A DNA stretch of 64,000 nt from Echinostoma caproni (Eukaryota; Platyhelminthes; Trematoda; Plagiorchiida; Echinostomatidae). This document shows, in pieces, positions 1-11,999 of the stretch (its first letter is position 1; the number at the start of each line of letters is the position of its first letter). The stretch lies in the NCBI GenBank assembly GCA_900618425.1, contig UZAN01039720.1:55870-119869 (forward strand), written 5' to 3'. The notes beneath the pieces were generated by a model. That model was given only the letters and a program-made list of their open reading frames with translations, did no database searches and was not told the origin of the DNA. A program made the position numbers and the translations under genes.

Positions 1-1110
1 TTTGTTTTTCCGAGTGCCGGAAAGCGTGAGTTCGAACGACGAGAATACGTCGCCCATGCAGTCCGACGAAAGTCAATAGTCATCCATCAAAAGATTTTCA
101 AAATTGATTGATGTCAGACCACGGAGGATTGACTGTTATCTTTATACGGAACTCCGTATTGGCCTTCTCTTTTAGTCGTTGAGTAAGTTTGTATTTGAAC
201 ACTACACTCGGTAGCAATCATCTGTACGAAGTATGCGTCCTCGTTGTTTCTCCATCTTAATTGATTACATCACATCCATTTTTTCGAATCGGTCAGGAGG
301 GAATATGTTTTCATCTGCCAAATCAACAACGAATAAATAGCTTTATTTTATTTTTATTCTCGTCTAATTTTCGTCCATCTGGGTTTAGTTGAAATAATAG
401 AAGTGTGAAATCGATCATGCGAAATGAGATCAGACGGGCGAGTTGAAGACAACAAGGTTTCCAGAGTTCAGTAACTCAGCATATCCCAACCGTCATCTTA
501 CTGACTGCGATCAACAACGGACAAAATCGCGAGGAAATCCATGAAAAACAGAAGATAACTATTCAAAAACAGCAGCAATAACAACACTATCACCATCAAC
601 AACAATATCGGCGTCTCATACTAAACTCTAGGACAGCCATTAGCGATAAAATGGATGTGTTACTGCCCACGACGCTCATAACACTTGGAACCGTGGGTTG
701 AGATCAGAAGAGAAATAAACTGGCAGTGGTTAACCAATATCATTGTAAAAGGAGGTTGATAGGTAGTAGCAGTTGCCAGATAAAGACGGTATTTGGTTCA
801 TGAATGGACACAGAGGATTGCATAAGATAAATGTTCACATCATCGCAGTCAGGGATCTATTACAGATAAGTATTACACTGATAATATTCAGAAAAGAAAC
901 GTGAACGGTCCCAAGAATACTACAAATCATCTACAACACTGCCAAGTGTACATTTGTCATACATACTTGACTTTTATTGCCTCCCATAAAAAGCAACTTA
1001 CGTAGGACAAATTATCCCCTACCGCGGCCAAACACATGTGAGGTGATTGCAACTGGGATGCGTCGATGGGCTGTGTAAAGTCGCCCTTTAGGCAACCTGA
1101 AATAGTTTGG
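1..1110. other. Non-coding stretch, nothing recognised
   Basis: No convincing coding frame, RNA gene or mobile-element protein was seen. The stretch from about 570 to 610 is a CAA/CAG/CAT-like trinucleotide-rich tract without a clean repeat unit. It is probably intergenic or intronic. Confidence 0.5.
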
Positions 1111-1114
1111 TCAG

Positions 1115-1240
1115 ATATCTGGAAATGGTCAAGTGGACAGTGCAGTTCTAATCTGCTTGCGTGGTCCCGAGTTCGATCCTAAGATGGCTCGTTGAATTCG
1201 CTTTAAAACGAGAACCAAAAAGGTAAAAGCAACCTCGGTT
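1115..1240 (+). repeat. tRNA-derived SINE head (A and B box)
   Basis: A perfect RNA polymerase III A box (TGGTCAAGTGG, 1126-1136) is followed about 33 bases later by a B-box-like GAGTTCGATCCT (1169-1180). The spacing and order are those of a tRNA or tRNA-derived SINE promoter. The sequence past the B box does not close a tRNA acceptor stem that I can see, so I call it a SINE head rather than a tRNA gene. The words just before and in the B box (GTCCCGAGTTCGATCC) resemble those of the hammerhead-bearing SINEs further along, but no hammerhead core follows here. Confidence 0.5.
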
Positions 1241-1290
1241 TAATGCATATGCTTTCAATTCGCATTTGCTTTATTGCACAGACACAAACA

Positions 1291-1303
1291 TATATATATA
1301 TAT
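1291..1303. repeat. TA microsatellite
   Basis: Short run of alternating TA, about six units. Confidence 0.8.
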
Positions 1304-2143
1304 TTTCGTCACAATAAACTTGTTTGCAGCAACGGGTGATTTTAGATAGACAGATATTATGTTTCCATCCCAGAGATATTTAGCTTCTATAACTTATAGA
1401 AGAATTGAAAGTTCTGATATTCATTCCAGTTTTGGGCGCACCGGCTCACGTCTCCTATCAGTGATGCACTGAACTGCACTGCCAACTGTTGAACACCAGT
1501 TAAAAAAACTATACATGAAATTCCATCCATTTAGGATTAAATACCATTCTTTCGTATGGACAAATCCAGATGATTACATGTCTTGCCTAAATACATGACA
1601 ATCCTAGATATGTATGTTGGATGCGTTTACACTAAAATGTCACTGACGCAGGCGAATGTCATTTCTGACTTAAAATAATTACCTAGTTTTGATTTGTTCA
1701 AAGTCAGTACCATAGATCGAGCAACTAGGAATGCTCTAATTACCTTGTAAATGCATTATTGAATACCAGTTGTTGCAGGTAATACATACTGTCCTAAAAA
1801 TAGTAATATTCAGAGCCACTCACCGCATATATTTACCGCAAAAGACTCGGTAACATTTACGATTGTTACATAGCGTTTTCATGCTGTCGTTTGATAGGTA
1901 TGAAGTTTCAGAAGAATCCAATAGTTATAGTGATAGATCACAGCTTTCACGCCGTTCGTTTGCAGGTAAACAATCCAGGTACCAGCTAGTCTTATCCACC
2001 TCAAAAGATTTCATCTCAGCAACGTTCGGCTCGTTCAATAGCATCCTAATGAACAATCCATTTCAGTGTTCGATTTGCCTATTTGACTGTCAAACTATTC
2101 ACTGCTTAATTTTACTGTATTGCGTTTATTATTTTGTATTTTA

Positions 2144-3400
2144 TTAGAGCTTCAGTAATTTGTAAACAAGATTTTTGGAACAAGTAATGGGATTATAGTT
2201 GCGTGCATAAAGGTCAACGTGTGAAGGATGGGTGCCATCAGATACAATTTCGTCAACAAACATCAAGCATGCATCAATATGAGCATAACAAGTATTGTCA
2301 ATCAGAACAGATAAAGGATCTGAGACAGCCCGGTTGGCTTGCAATTAGCATTCAGCCAACCAGGGACAATCACACAGGAGCAGTAAAGTGGTATAAGGAG
2401 AAGAAATTGTTTGACAAATCTCCCATGACCAACTGAGCAGAACATATGTGACGACAGATTTTTATCTGGAAGCAGCGACCTTTCGGCTTGGGAGCAACAG
2501 ATTCGGTATTTAAAGACAAGTGAAGAATACTTTCAGATTAGACACCTAAGTAATTCACGTGGCTGTTCCTGTTCATTGGCTTTCCCTTGAACTGTACACC
2601 ATCGAAGGGAGATGGGGAACAGTGAATAGGATCAAGGTTAGAAACGGAAAACGCGGATTATGTAACGAGATGGGATGCGTTTGTGTTACATGCAGCCAGT
2701 TCCAGTTGGTTAGAAACGGGAACGCAAATGCCGATATCATCAGCATCTTTAAATTTCCTACAAGAGGAGAAAAAGCTAAGTCATTGATATAATTCGTAAG
2801 AAGATGGATGGATAAGACAGCACCTTGAAGTACACGCGAGCAATTGAGTGATGCGGTTGACTGTCTTCTTCCCCATTTGACATACTGACATCTTTGCAAA
2901 AAGTCGTCACTAAGCCAATGAAGAAGAGAAGCGGCACAACCAAACGATTGGAGCTCGGTAAGTGAAAGGGAACTGGGAACCGAGTCAAAAGCGGAATAAT
3001 AAAAAGAAATGCACAGTGCAAAAATATTCGGCTTTCTCGTTCGGGTACTTACAGATAAAGTGAACGAGAGATGAAACGGCATCCAATATAGAGCGGTCAT
3101 TTTTATATGCAAACTTATAAGTTGCATCGGGAGTGGTGAGAGATAAGTGAAAATAATGTAGCACCCTTCACCACGTCACCTTCAAATCAGTGACGGTGAA
3201 AGTAATAAGTATGACATTTTTTCGCCACGGGGGACCTATGTCGTTGTTTTGGGGATAGGCACCAACAGTCCAGCACTTCAGTTGTCTGGGCCAGATGCGG
3301 TCGACACCTTGCGAGAAAGCATGTGTTTGTACATTTCATTGGAGGATTTGGGTTTAGGCGGAGAATTCTAGCCAGTGTAACAGGGACTAGTATCATAGGA
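2144..3400 (-). mobile_element. CR1/Jockey-type non-LTR retrotransposon fossil (reverse transcriptase)
   Basis: The minus strand encodes most of a degraded reverse transcriptase. In order down the strand are a GPD-like segment and a VPIPK-like segment (about 3330-3230), RSILDAVSSLVHF (about 3090), the palm motif SAFDSVPSSL (about 2990), a SGVPQG-like VLQGAVLS, YINDL, then DADDIGICVPVSNQ in a shifted frame (about 2740-2700) and NYLGV (about 2570). This order is diagnostic of CR1/Jockey-superfamily retrotransposons such as those of flukes. The catalytic box reads DADD instead of YADD or FADD, and at least two frameshifts and several stops are present, so the copy is dead. The minus-strand open frame at 2344-2144 (ending VYKLLKL) fits the extreme C-terminal part, giving the likely 3' end. 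The 5' end, including any endonuclease, was not found. Confidence 0.85.
2573..3127 (-). pseudogene. Reverse transcriptase core of the CR1-like fossil
   Basis: This 184-codon minus-strand frame holds the palm AFDSVP motif at residues about 47-52 and the LQGAVLS and YINDL motifs at about 100-118. The catalytic aspartates are not in this frame; they lie in a neighbouring frame at about 2740-2725, so a frameshift splits the domain. The protein would have copied element RNA into DNA at the target site. It is the best-preserved part of the element at 2144-3400. Confidence 0.8.
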
Positions 3401-3429
3401 ACATAAATGAATGAGTGTAGTATTCAGTT

Positions 3430-6400
3430 ATTTCCATCCCTATGGAAGAAATGGAAATCACTTTCTTCCACCTGCAGAGTAGCTTGATTTTATGTAACAC
3501 AGATTTACAGTTCCTCGTCTCAGAAAACTGACTTGGGTAAGGGGAATCCAATCGTTTTATTTCAACCTTAATCGGAAAGAATAGTTGATCCATTTCTGCT
3601 CTCCAGCCTCATTTAAATGTACGTTCCTTTTCACGATGAAGGACTTTAGGATCAGGTGTTGATAATCGACCATGTTATATGGAACAAACTTCTCCGGGAC
3701 AGTACGTGTCAAAACACAGTTTAACACGTCTGTTAGAAGTGCCATATAGGGCAACCAGATTGTGTTTGAAGGAAAACAGACAGTATCTACTTTCAGAGGT
3801 TCTCTTAGCAGCGTACAATTTTCTGCGAAAAGATCTCGCTGACGGTATATGCTTTGGTTGCTTCAAATAAAAGTGTCCTGAGAGCCAGTAAATCTTACGT
3901 TTGATCAAGATCACTTTAAATCACTTGTGCCTAAGGGGGCAAATCAAAATTTGATTGAAAATTTGACATGGTTATTTCTTAATATGTAATTTAGATAAAG
4001 GGTTCGTCTAGTGGGTTCAAAAATTAAGTCACTGAGGTTTGAAGAACACTGTAGGGTACAGGAGGGTCGTGATTGAAGTCACTTACTATTAAACGCAAGC
4101 TGTCAGCAAGAGATGGTACAATAACTGATAGAATCTGTCAATATCTGATAACCTATAATAGGGTACATTGTGATGGCTATGAAAGGAAAGCGGACAGGTT
4201 TTGGGTGACAGAAGACAGTCAGGCAATGAATGTCATTTTGTGGATACTTAAAAATTACTTTGGACTTGGCACTTCACTTGAGGTTGATGCAGGTAAACAC
4301 ACCACCTTCCCAGTTTATTACTTCATATTTGTTCACCGGCGAAATTTAAAGATCATTAAAAGGTCACCCTCAAGTTGATTTTCGAAAAGTTCGTAAGTTC
4401 ATGTCAGGAAAACGTATAACCGTTATCCCACAAATGAGCTAACTGCGCGTAAAATGTTTATCCAAACGCCATTACGTATATCATTTTCGTACAAAAATGA
4501 GGGGTTCATTGAAAAAATACTGAAAGGATTTTATACATTTCACTTTGCGTTTGTTTCATTTCAACCTTCTGACAGAACTCTCAAATGACATCGGATTCAG
4601 CAGTAACCGTGCAAAGTTACCGCCTCAGAATGAGTGACCTTTCTGTGTCACTGCCATGAGTAGAACACTTTCCAGTGGACAAGCTTTGGCGTCTGAAAAT
4701 TGAAGGCTATGCACACTGCGGACACACTGAATCAACGCTCGTCTTTTGTGTAATTATCTGGAGGTAATTTTCCGGGTTCGGTCCGTCAAAATTTAATGTG
4801 TTCATTATTGTAGCAGAGACATTTTCACTTGGTTTGCTAGCGTCTTGTGGTTTTCAGTCCTCGAAAAACAGGTCTCACATTGAAGTTTCGTGAGCGCTAT
4901 TCCGCTTCGCGTTTTCCGGTATTGAATTCGCGTTCGGTTTCCAAAAGTTCGTTATACTGTTTGATTTTGATCATTTAATCCGGAGGAAATTTTGATTTGA
5001 AAGATATGAATCCCAGAATTGGGTGTCAAAGGCATCAAGTTGCTGTGTCATCTTTCTCTGAAAATTCATTCAGGTGGCCCAATGAATGAAGTTTTCCGTT
5101 CTACTATGATCGCTCAATACATCGCGACAAAGTAGGTCTTTAGCAGCAACATCAGTTTGCTATCTTGTTTGAATTGTATTATACTTAACGAAATGATTCG
5201 AGCCACATCCTCATCATCTAAAACTCTTTTTTGAAAATCAATGGCATCGATCAATTTTTGATCCGGTAGACTTCGATCTGGTTATGAAATTTTCAATTCA
5301 TTATTTCACCGTAAAATTAAGGTTTTTGTTTAAATGCAATCGTTTTCATTTTCCTTTCGTCAGCTTGCCGGGATCTGTGATGCAAAAGATACAGTCTGGC
5401 AATATCCAGAGTTTGACCACCAGGGTCACACCATGATTGCTTTACTACATTCCAAGTGCACTCATTGAAGGTGAACGCTGAGAGGAGAGGAGACGTTTGT
5501 ATGATAGTGTTGTACATTTNNNNNNTTTGACATATCTACTCTCCAATGAGGTTAGAAAACAGAAATATTTCATTTTGGTATATCGTGGTTAATACAGAAG
5601 TCAAAATACCAAAACTGCTGAAAGAATATGAGGAAATCATCGTGGACCAATGATCATCAGTTCTCAAATTCTTAAGACGACTAAGAATCAACGGGTTGAA
5701 GGACAAACTCACCGGCACCAGCCACCGAACTTTTCATACCTATGAATGTTACGTTACTGTGAATGGTGGAGGGAATTTACNCGAATTGATTTGTCCCTTG
5801 ACAAACGTAACGAGTCAAGTGGATTTACGTGACTCGTCACTAGTCGATGTGTGGTTACTCCGACTATATTTGATCACGCTATTACTAGATTGTTGTCAGG
5901 GAAACCATTTTACAAAATTCACACCCAAATGTAAGTGGTGGTTCATGAAAATGTGTTCAACTGACGAACATTTGACAAAACAACGTTATTTGCTTTGAAA
6001 AAGAGAAGGATGAATTTGATGCAAAACGATATGCATTGGCCACCCACTGTGTAAGCGCGCTTATTGTTTTTTCACATGTATGCAGCTTCTGGATGGGGCA
6101 AGTACAATGCCAAATTCATTCAAATACGGCCCAGCAGTTGAAAAATTATTTTCCATCTCAGGGTCGACTTTATGCCAACCAACTGCATCCAGTACTCAAA
6201 ACTATTCAAGGACAAACAGAAAATTGATAAAATGAACGCAAAACACATCCATCAAACCGATGAGTCAGTTTTACAAATAAATTCAAATTGTTTCTGCTGA
6301 AGTTATGTAATTTGCAACTGACGTACGAATAACTGTCGTCCACATCGAGAAATGGCACAGTTTCACCCAATTCAACTAACAGAAGTAAAAACAAATGTGG

Positions 6401-7380
6401 CTATTAGTATAGGTATGCCGCGTCTGATGTGGAGCAATATCGGATTCAATCGCCCGTGAATGCGAATCGAAACACTAAGCGTTGAGAGAAATAAATGTAA
6501 TGAAAGTCAAGATTTGGCATGTGTTTGACCAATACCCGTATCTACAAAATTTCGTCATAGTTCAGTTGGTTTGAAAATACCAAAAAAGGTAATTGTAAAT
6601 AACAAATCAAGAAACGCCGACTAATTTCTAATCTTAGCCTGGGATTTGCTTGTGAGAGTAAAACGGAATTATTTTGCACACAGTTGTGCGACGCTTGTGT
6701 GCGAGAAATCGACGTTTGCGTGGGCCTTCCAAATTGGCGAGGAATGATTAAGACTGAAGATCGAATCGTCTCGTGCAAACGGTTCAAATAAAAATGTTGA
6801 ATTCGAATACTCTCTGACAGGTTTGGTTGATGCGATTTGGTCGGCTCCATATGTACGGATTATGAAAAACTGATGCGGATATTATTGATTCCGTGATAGA
6901 CGAATTTGGTATACTTCAACTAAAGCCATGCACCACAAATAGAATCAAGAGGACAAATGCTGGTGAACTGAAAGTTTGCAACTAAATCTGAATATTTCTG
7001 CACAATTAAATATAGTAAGCAAATGTTACAGAGTTGAGCTTTTTATTGGTTGGCGTCCAAATAGCATGGGGAATGCATAACGACAAGAATATAACATCCA
7101 GTGATTAAACGGGAAGTTCATATAAATTCTTGGGGAATTCGAGAAGAAACAAGATATAATTCAACATATCTAGATGTAATATTACAATATTTTTACATAG
7201 GTCAATATCTCCCGGTAGAAGAATTCATTTTGAAGAACTAGGGTTTCTTTTGACAGTCATATATATACTATAAAGCTCGATTGTTCCTTGGGTTTCGAAC
7301 CTAATCCACATGATCGCTAGTGTGAATTCATGCACACAAGTGTTCACACCGTTCCAGTATGGGCAGAGAGATCAAATAAA
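3430..7380. other. Gene-poor stretch
   Basis: Apart from two Ns regions (5520-5525 and 5781) I see only short, unconvincing open frames. One at 3679-3870 (plus) is overlapped by two equally open minus-strand frames (3557-3754 and 3675-3914), so no strand can be preferred. The 3557-3914 minus frames could be an unrecognised upstream part of the CR1-like fossil, but no motif shows it. Confidence 0.4.
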
Positions 7381-7426
7381 ACTTCATTGTCCTTGAATTC
7401 TATTCCGAGGATATGACGACCCAAGA

Positions 7427-7470
7427 TGGTTAGACTGGACTATCAGCCAATGTGCCCCATTTGAATCCTA
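7427..7470 (+). repeat. Possible degenerate tRNA-like (A/B box) fragment
   Basis: TGGTTAGACTGG (7427-7438) resembles an A box and ATTTGAATCCT (7459-7469) a B box, at tRNA-like spacing. No acceptor stem was recognised. It may be a SINE remnant or chance. Confidence 0.25.
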
Positions 7471-7638
7471 CGTGGAACCCTGTTCACGATAAATGTCGCG
7501 CATTAAGTATACGGTCAACAAGGGTGGTATCAAATTTCTTTGTGAGATTTTTCAAATCACACATTTGTTTGTACAAATGCGAATCTGTCTGAATGAAATC
7601 AGACTGCGGGAGAATTTTGTTCGCATGGTCGAAGTCGC

Positions 7639-7677
7639 ACACACACACACACACACACGCACGCACGCACACACACC
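7639..7677. repeat. CA/CGCA microsatellite
   Basis: About 39 bases of CA with interspersed CGCA units. It creates artefactual His/Thr-rich and Val/Cys-rich open frames on the two strands, which should not be annotated as genes. Confidence 0.95.
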
Positions 7678-8908
7678 AAACCTAAGAAAGGCCCGATGCA
7701 CAGGTATGCGCACACACCAAAAAATATTTAACGCGATCGATGGAAACAGTTAAAATGATCAAACTCGATTCTCGGTATGCAGTCGCGTGGGCTGTTATGC
7801 ATGCGGCACAAGAACGGTCGGTCGATTTCTGCCGGCCGGTTGTGTTTGGACTAGCTAGATGGGCCGGGGATTTCCCCGCCTCCTCATCATTCCGTCAAAG
7901 CATGTTCCTGCCATGGTAGGCAGTACCCTCTGAAAATCAAATGATTGTGTAGGCCAATAAAGGATATGTTCTATTTGGTGTACTGATGTCTAACGTTCGC
8001 CTGAAGAATTTACAGACTGCATTTAATTATAATTAAAATAGAAAATAATATCGATAGTTCGTTCCTAATCGGTTTTTGGTAACTTGAACAGTTGGTTAAC
8101 AATTCTTCCCGTTTTACTTTCGTTTGGGATGTGGAAACGGGATCAGGGGAGGTTAGAAGCCTACAAAAATAATTTGGCAGTGGTTGCTTAGACAAATGGC
8201 TTCCGTTGTTCCTAACGTACAGTAGTTAACCATGACTGGATAGTTGATCGACAAATCTTTATCAGTCCTGCAAACCCTGTGGTTTAGTTCAGATGAACAT
8301 GCAACTACTCCATTGAAGGGTGCCTGCGCCGTCCCGTATTTAAAAAATGCATGCTGCTGTTAACGGTCACTTTGGGATGATCGCTCGAATATGCGATCTA
8401 CGTACGGTATTTCAATTCAGGTAAGACATCCACCTAAACCGAAAACAAAAGCACGCTTTTTCGTGTTTTCTAAGCAAAGTTGAACAGCTTTCCTTTCATA
8501 GATTCAGGTGCCTTGTTCCCCATTGAATAACATCTCCCGAATTTATCTACATATCACTATTATCATCATCATCAAAATGAGCAAGTACCAATGGATAAAT
8601 AAGGTGGATGGGGAGTGACCCCCTTTTAATAGTCAAAAAATGAAATTGAAACATCCTGTGCAACACTCAGGGCACAGCCTGCCTGAGCATGTGCGTCTGT
8701 TCAAGCAATTGGACCGGACAGGAATGACAACTAGAATGCTACTGGTGACTGGTGGCTGTCAACAAACATTGATGTTTCCAACCAACCGGGTATGAAGTCT
8801 TTCAAGCCGGAGAGTGAAACACAGCGGACGCTCACACTCCCAACCGGTTCGGTGAATTCCATGTAACATCCGTAAGTTATCTGTTGGCTTCCATCATATT
8901 TTCTTCAG

Positions 8909-9112
8909 TGTCAAATGAGCACGGTACGGAGGACAACTATCAGGGATGGGCATTATCCCAACCTGCGAAGCTTACTCATTATACCACCATTCAAATTTAA
9001 CACCGAAACCTCCGGACCGCACGATGACTCAAGATCTCCAAAACCGCTAAACGATAGCATTCTCTCACTCCTAAGTGAATCATCCCAGTTACGTAAAACA
9101 GCAGTGGCCTAA
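8909..9112 (+). CDS. Candidate coding exon, unknown function
   Basis: A strong splice acceptor (TTTTCTTCAG ending at 8908) opens a frame that contains an ATG at 8915 and stays open to a TAA at 9112. The predicted peptide from the ATG is 65 residues, hydrophilic, with a Ser/Pro/Asp-rich middle (for example SGPHDDSRSPKPLNDS). I recognise no family. It overlaps the start of the next candidate exon (9076) in a different frame, so the two cannot both be read in full on one transcript unless a donor lies before 9076. GTGAAT at 9075 is a possible one. Residue composition and the acceptor favour coding; length alone does not. Confidence 0.35.
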   Translation, partial: CQMSTVRRTTIRDGHYPNLRSLLIIPPFKFNTETSGPHDDSRSPKPLNDSILSLLSESSQLRKTAVA

Positions 9113-9347
9113 TGATTTTCCTGTATACTTGGCGTTCCAACTTCAGCAAAATGTCACTTCAACGACGCGTGTGAGTATTATTCTTACATATGCTGCTCAG
9201 GTCTTGAAAATAGGCGCTACCGTTACTGGTCACTCAACGACCCATGTAAACAAAGCGATCGACTTCAGCCCGTTTGTTTCCATTTATTTTCTGAACAGCA
9301 TTCGTGGACATCCAGCATCAATTTGCCTTGTAATTAGAGTGGAATAG
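9076..9347 (+). CDS. Candidate small gene or terminal exon, with possible 30-nt intron
   Basis: A pyrimidine-rich acceptor (TCTCACTCCTAAG, ending 9075) begins a frame that stays open for 90 codons to TAG at 9345-9347. Inside it, 9171-9200 has the form of a 30-base intron: it starts GTGAGT directly after CGT and ends in a pyrimidine-rich GCTGCTCAG. Thirty is a multiple of three, so the frame reads through whether or not it is removed. Tiny introns of this size are known from schistosome genes. Unspliced product about 90 residues, spliced about 80; hydrophilic then mildly hydrophobic near the end (FVSIYFLNSI). No family is recognised. The shifted frame after 9200 is also protein-like, so the exact donor (CGT|GTGAGT or CGC|GTGTGA) matters. 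Confidence 0.35.
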
Positions 9348-10205
9348 TTTGTTAATGCGATTACTGCGCACACAGGCAGTTAATGTCGTCCGTGGTTTTA
9401 AATCGCTCAACGTTTCGCCTAATGCCCATTCGATGCAAACGTTCCCCATTTACAGCCTTCAGTATTTTGAATAAAGAAAGAGAATGATCAGGAGGGCTTT
9501 TTAACGAGCCCATTTGCTGATAACGCGCAAAGGACCCAGTTAATCATGAACAATTAATCGAAGTATGTGAGTTAATTGACCTACGCAAGTTAACGTACCT
9601 CTAATCAGTCCTCTGCAAGGAAAGTATCCAGAGAGAGACTTGCGATCGACTAAATGAAGGACTTCTAGATGAACAAACGCTGGTACGGTTCAGTGATTGC
9701 TCGCGTAACGCAACTCGAAATGTAGACACAATTAAATACTTTTATCAACCGATCTGCGACCGGGTTGGCCAATTGTTTATCGATATTAATCTTACTTAAA
9801 AGACCCGGAAAACGAAGCACCATAGATAGTTATAATTTAGCAACCATCGATAGCATATCTAACCCGCGGTACTTTGCGCATTCATTTTGAGATCCATTTT
9901 TGAAAATCAGTATTTAACCCTAAAATATTGGGAACGCTCCTGAGATCAGACTATATGCACATGTTTCCCAAATCTTTCTAGCATAACATGAGTACGTTTT
10001 ACCTCATCAACCTATTTTAGGGCCTTGAAGGAAGTCCGCACTTTTTTCGGGGGACTACATCATCCATGTCAATAAATCATTTGGTTGATAAATTGTTCCG
10101 GGCACCCAATACTAGAGGAGACCAAATGTTTTGCTTCTTTTGTTTCCGCTTTGCAAGCTACCAACAATTTTTGTTTTCTTTTTCAGACTCTCTATATATC
10201 AAAGG

Positions 10206-10385
10206 TGAATTCGTCGTGTATATAGTAAACGAGGCGTGAACTGAAAAGCTAAGGAGTACTGGACAGCTGTTTCGAACTGGTTGGGTCTCATCAGCAGTGC
10301 GAATCCATCGACTCAACTGGGGATTGAACCCGGGATCTCACAGGCAGAATGCCAGCGGGCTACCCAATGTTGTTGAAATGTATGT
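10206..10385 (-). repeat. Hammerhead-bearing SINE, copy 1 (best preserved ribozyme)
   Basis: Read on the minus strand, this repeat starts with an A-box-like segment (about 10370-10355), has a B box GGGTTCAATCCC (about 10332-10321), and then a type I hammerhead layout. CTGATGA lies at 10294-10288, GAAA at 10273-10270, and a loopless stem III CAG/CTG at 10269-10264, followed by TC with the expected cleavage between 10262 and 10261. Helix I pairs GCACTG with CAGTAC with one mismatch; stem II is weakened. The tail (CAGTTCACGCCTC, then a stretch ending near 10206) recurs at 56784 and 58048. The arrangement matches schistosome Sm-alpha SINEs (known to carry hammerheads). Confidence 0.75.
10252..10305 (-). 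ncRNA. Hammerhead ribozyme motif (SINE copy 1)
   Basis: All catalytic-core bases of a type I hammerhead are present in order: CTGATGA, GAAA and a TC cleavage dinucleotide after a CAG/CTG stem III. The G-C pair closing stem II is kept, but the next stem II pairs are mostly broken. Self-cleavage may therefore be slow or lost. Helix I can form five pairs around one mismatch. Confidence 0.65.
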
Positions 10386-11834
10386 TGGAATGTATTCTCA
10401 TGAATTCGAAAAAGAAAGAAAAACATGCTTCTTCCTGTCTTTCTCTTTTCAAATAAAATATACAGTTTATTTATCTTATTAAAGCAGCTGTACATTCTAA
10501 AAGGCATTGCGTTTTGAATAAATGATTAAAAAAGGCGAATAAAAGGCCTAAGATTAACTATCAATTCACACGTATCCTCCAAAATTCCTCAGATGCTTCG
10601 TTTTGAGCACGAAGCGCAATTAAAGATGTCATCATTTGTAATCATCCAACTGTATGTGATATTTTATACACGTCTAGACACTTAATGGTTAGACCGTCAA
10701 ACTGGAAGCATTCATTTGTTTTTCGCGTCCATTTAAAGCAAAGCGCATTGATTGCATAAGGAGAAAACTGTCAAAAAAAAATCAAACTGCAGACAAACTG
10801 CTTGAACAATCAATTAAAACAGACAGCGAGAGGCTCTAATGAAACGGATTCTTTTGTTGCCCACACTTGATCAAAAACTGCAGTTGATTGACCAATGTGG
10901 AATCTCATATCGTGCAAATTAACAGAGTCTGGGTTCAAGAAATTGTCATTTTAAACCGGTCATGGATTGAAACAAAGTACCAAAGAAAATGGATGAGTCC
11001 TCACAAAGGATGAAGCAATTGATTATACTGTTCTTTTACCGCACTTCAAATAGTCTTCGACACCACTCTTTATAGGTAAAGCAGCCAATCTAAGAATTAT
11101 CGTGAAATGTCATTTATCATCCACTAATATCAAATGGAAGTTAGCATTTGAGCAAATTTTAACACTATTGCAGCGACAAGGGGATTTGAGATTGATAATC
11201 GTCAACCTCTCCAACATCTGAGTGTGCTCAGTTGAACCTCTAACTGACGACAAGTCTCAAATTTCTAATGCATAAGCAGAATAGAATAGTATTATTATTA
11301 ATAAAAATAAAACAGCAAACCGTATGTCTTCCATGTCCATAGATTTGTTTTCAAAGCAGCGTGTTTTAAAGAGTTCAAGTTTAAAACGTAATCCAAACAA
11401 ATTAATTGCTGTGATAAAGATGTTCTGCATGCGTGCTATTGACTCCAATAATCAGCGCGTTAATGAGCCTGTCCACCCATTTCATTCCATTTTATGGTTG
11501 AGACATTTTGCGTATAAAGCACCTTCCGAATTGTACGAATACACCTACTTCACTTTTTGACAGGTAATCTACCAATCACCACTAACCTCATTATTGAAGA
11601 GTCGTGTCTCAAATTTTACGACCGACAGTTGATGTTCCACAGTTTCGGTTGAATTGGCACAAAGTGATATATTGTCTCTTCACTCGAGACTAATGATTTC
11701 TCGTCTGAATGTTGTTTAATCATTTACATGGACAAATAGGGAAGTAATTACTTTGAAGGTGAACCAAGTAAAGTGATTTACTGGTCATCGTAATTGCAAG
11801 AGCTAATTTTGTCGATCTGAATGTATTTGTTTTA

Positions 11835-11960
11835 AGTTGCTTTTTGTTTATTAAACATACAAATAGACAGTCAACTTTCAGGATGAGGGCCGTGGCCATA
11901 CTACGGATGAATTATGAAAGATGGACTGTAGTGCATGGGTTCTAATTGTAATACAGTTTT
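11835..11960 (-). repeat. SINE family 1, diverged 3' part
   Basis: On the minus strand the order GTATGGCC-ACGGCC, CTTTCA/GAAAGTTGACTG, TATTTGTATGTTTAATAAA matches the 3' half of the elements at 17617-17838 and 18155-18300. It is the most diverged copy of the three, and its tRNA-like head is not recognisable. Confidence 0.55.
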
Positions 11961-11999
11961 CACAGTTATATTTGGCAGTATTTCGATTTCTCTGCTCAT

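Noticed and set aside
7484..7753. Cys/Val-rich and His/Thr-rich frames
   Set aside because: They are translations of the CA microsatellite. The same applies to 12515-12871, 42336-42542 and 54231-54419.
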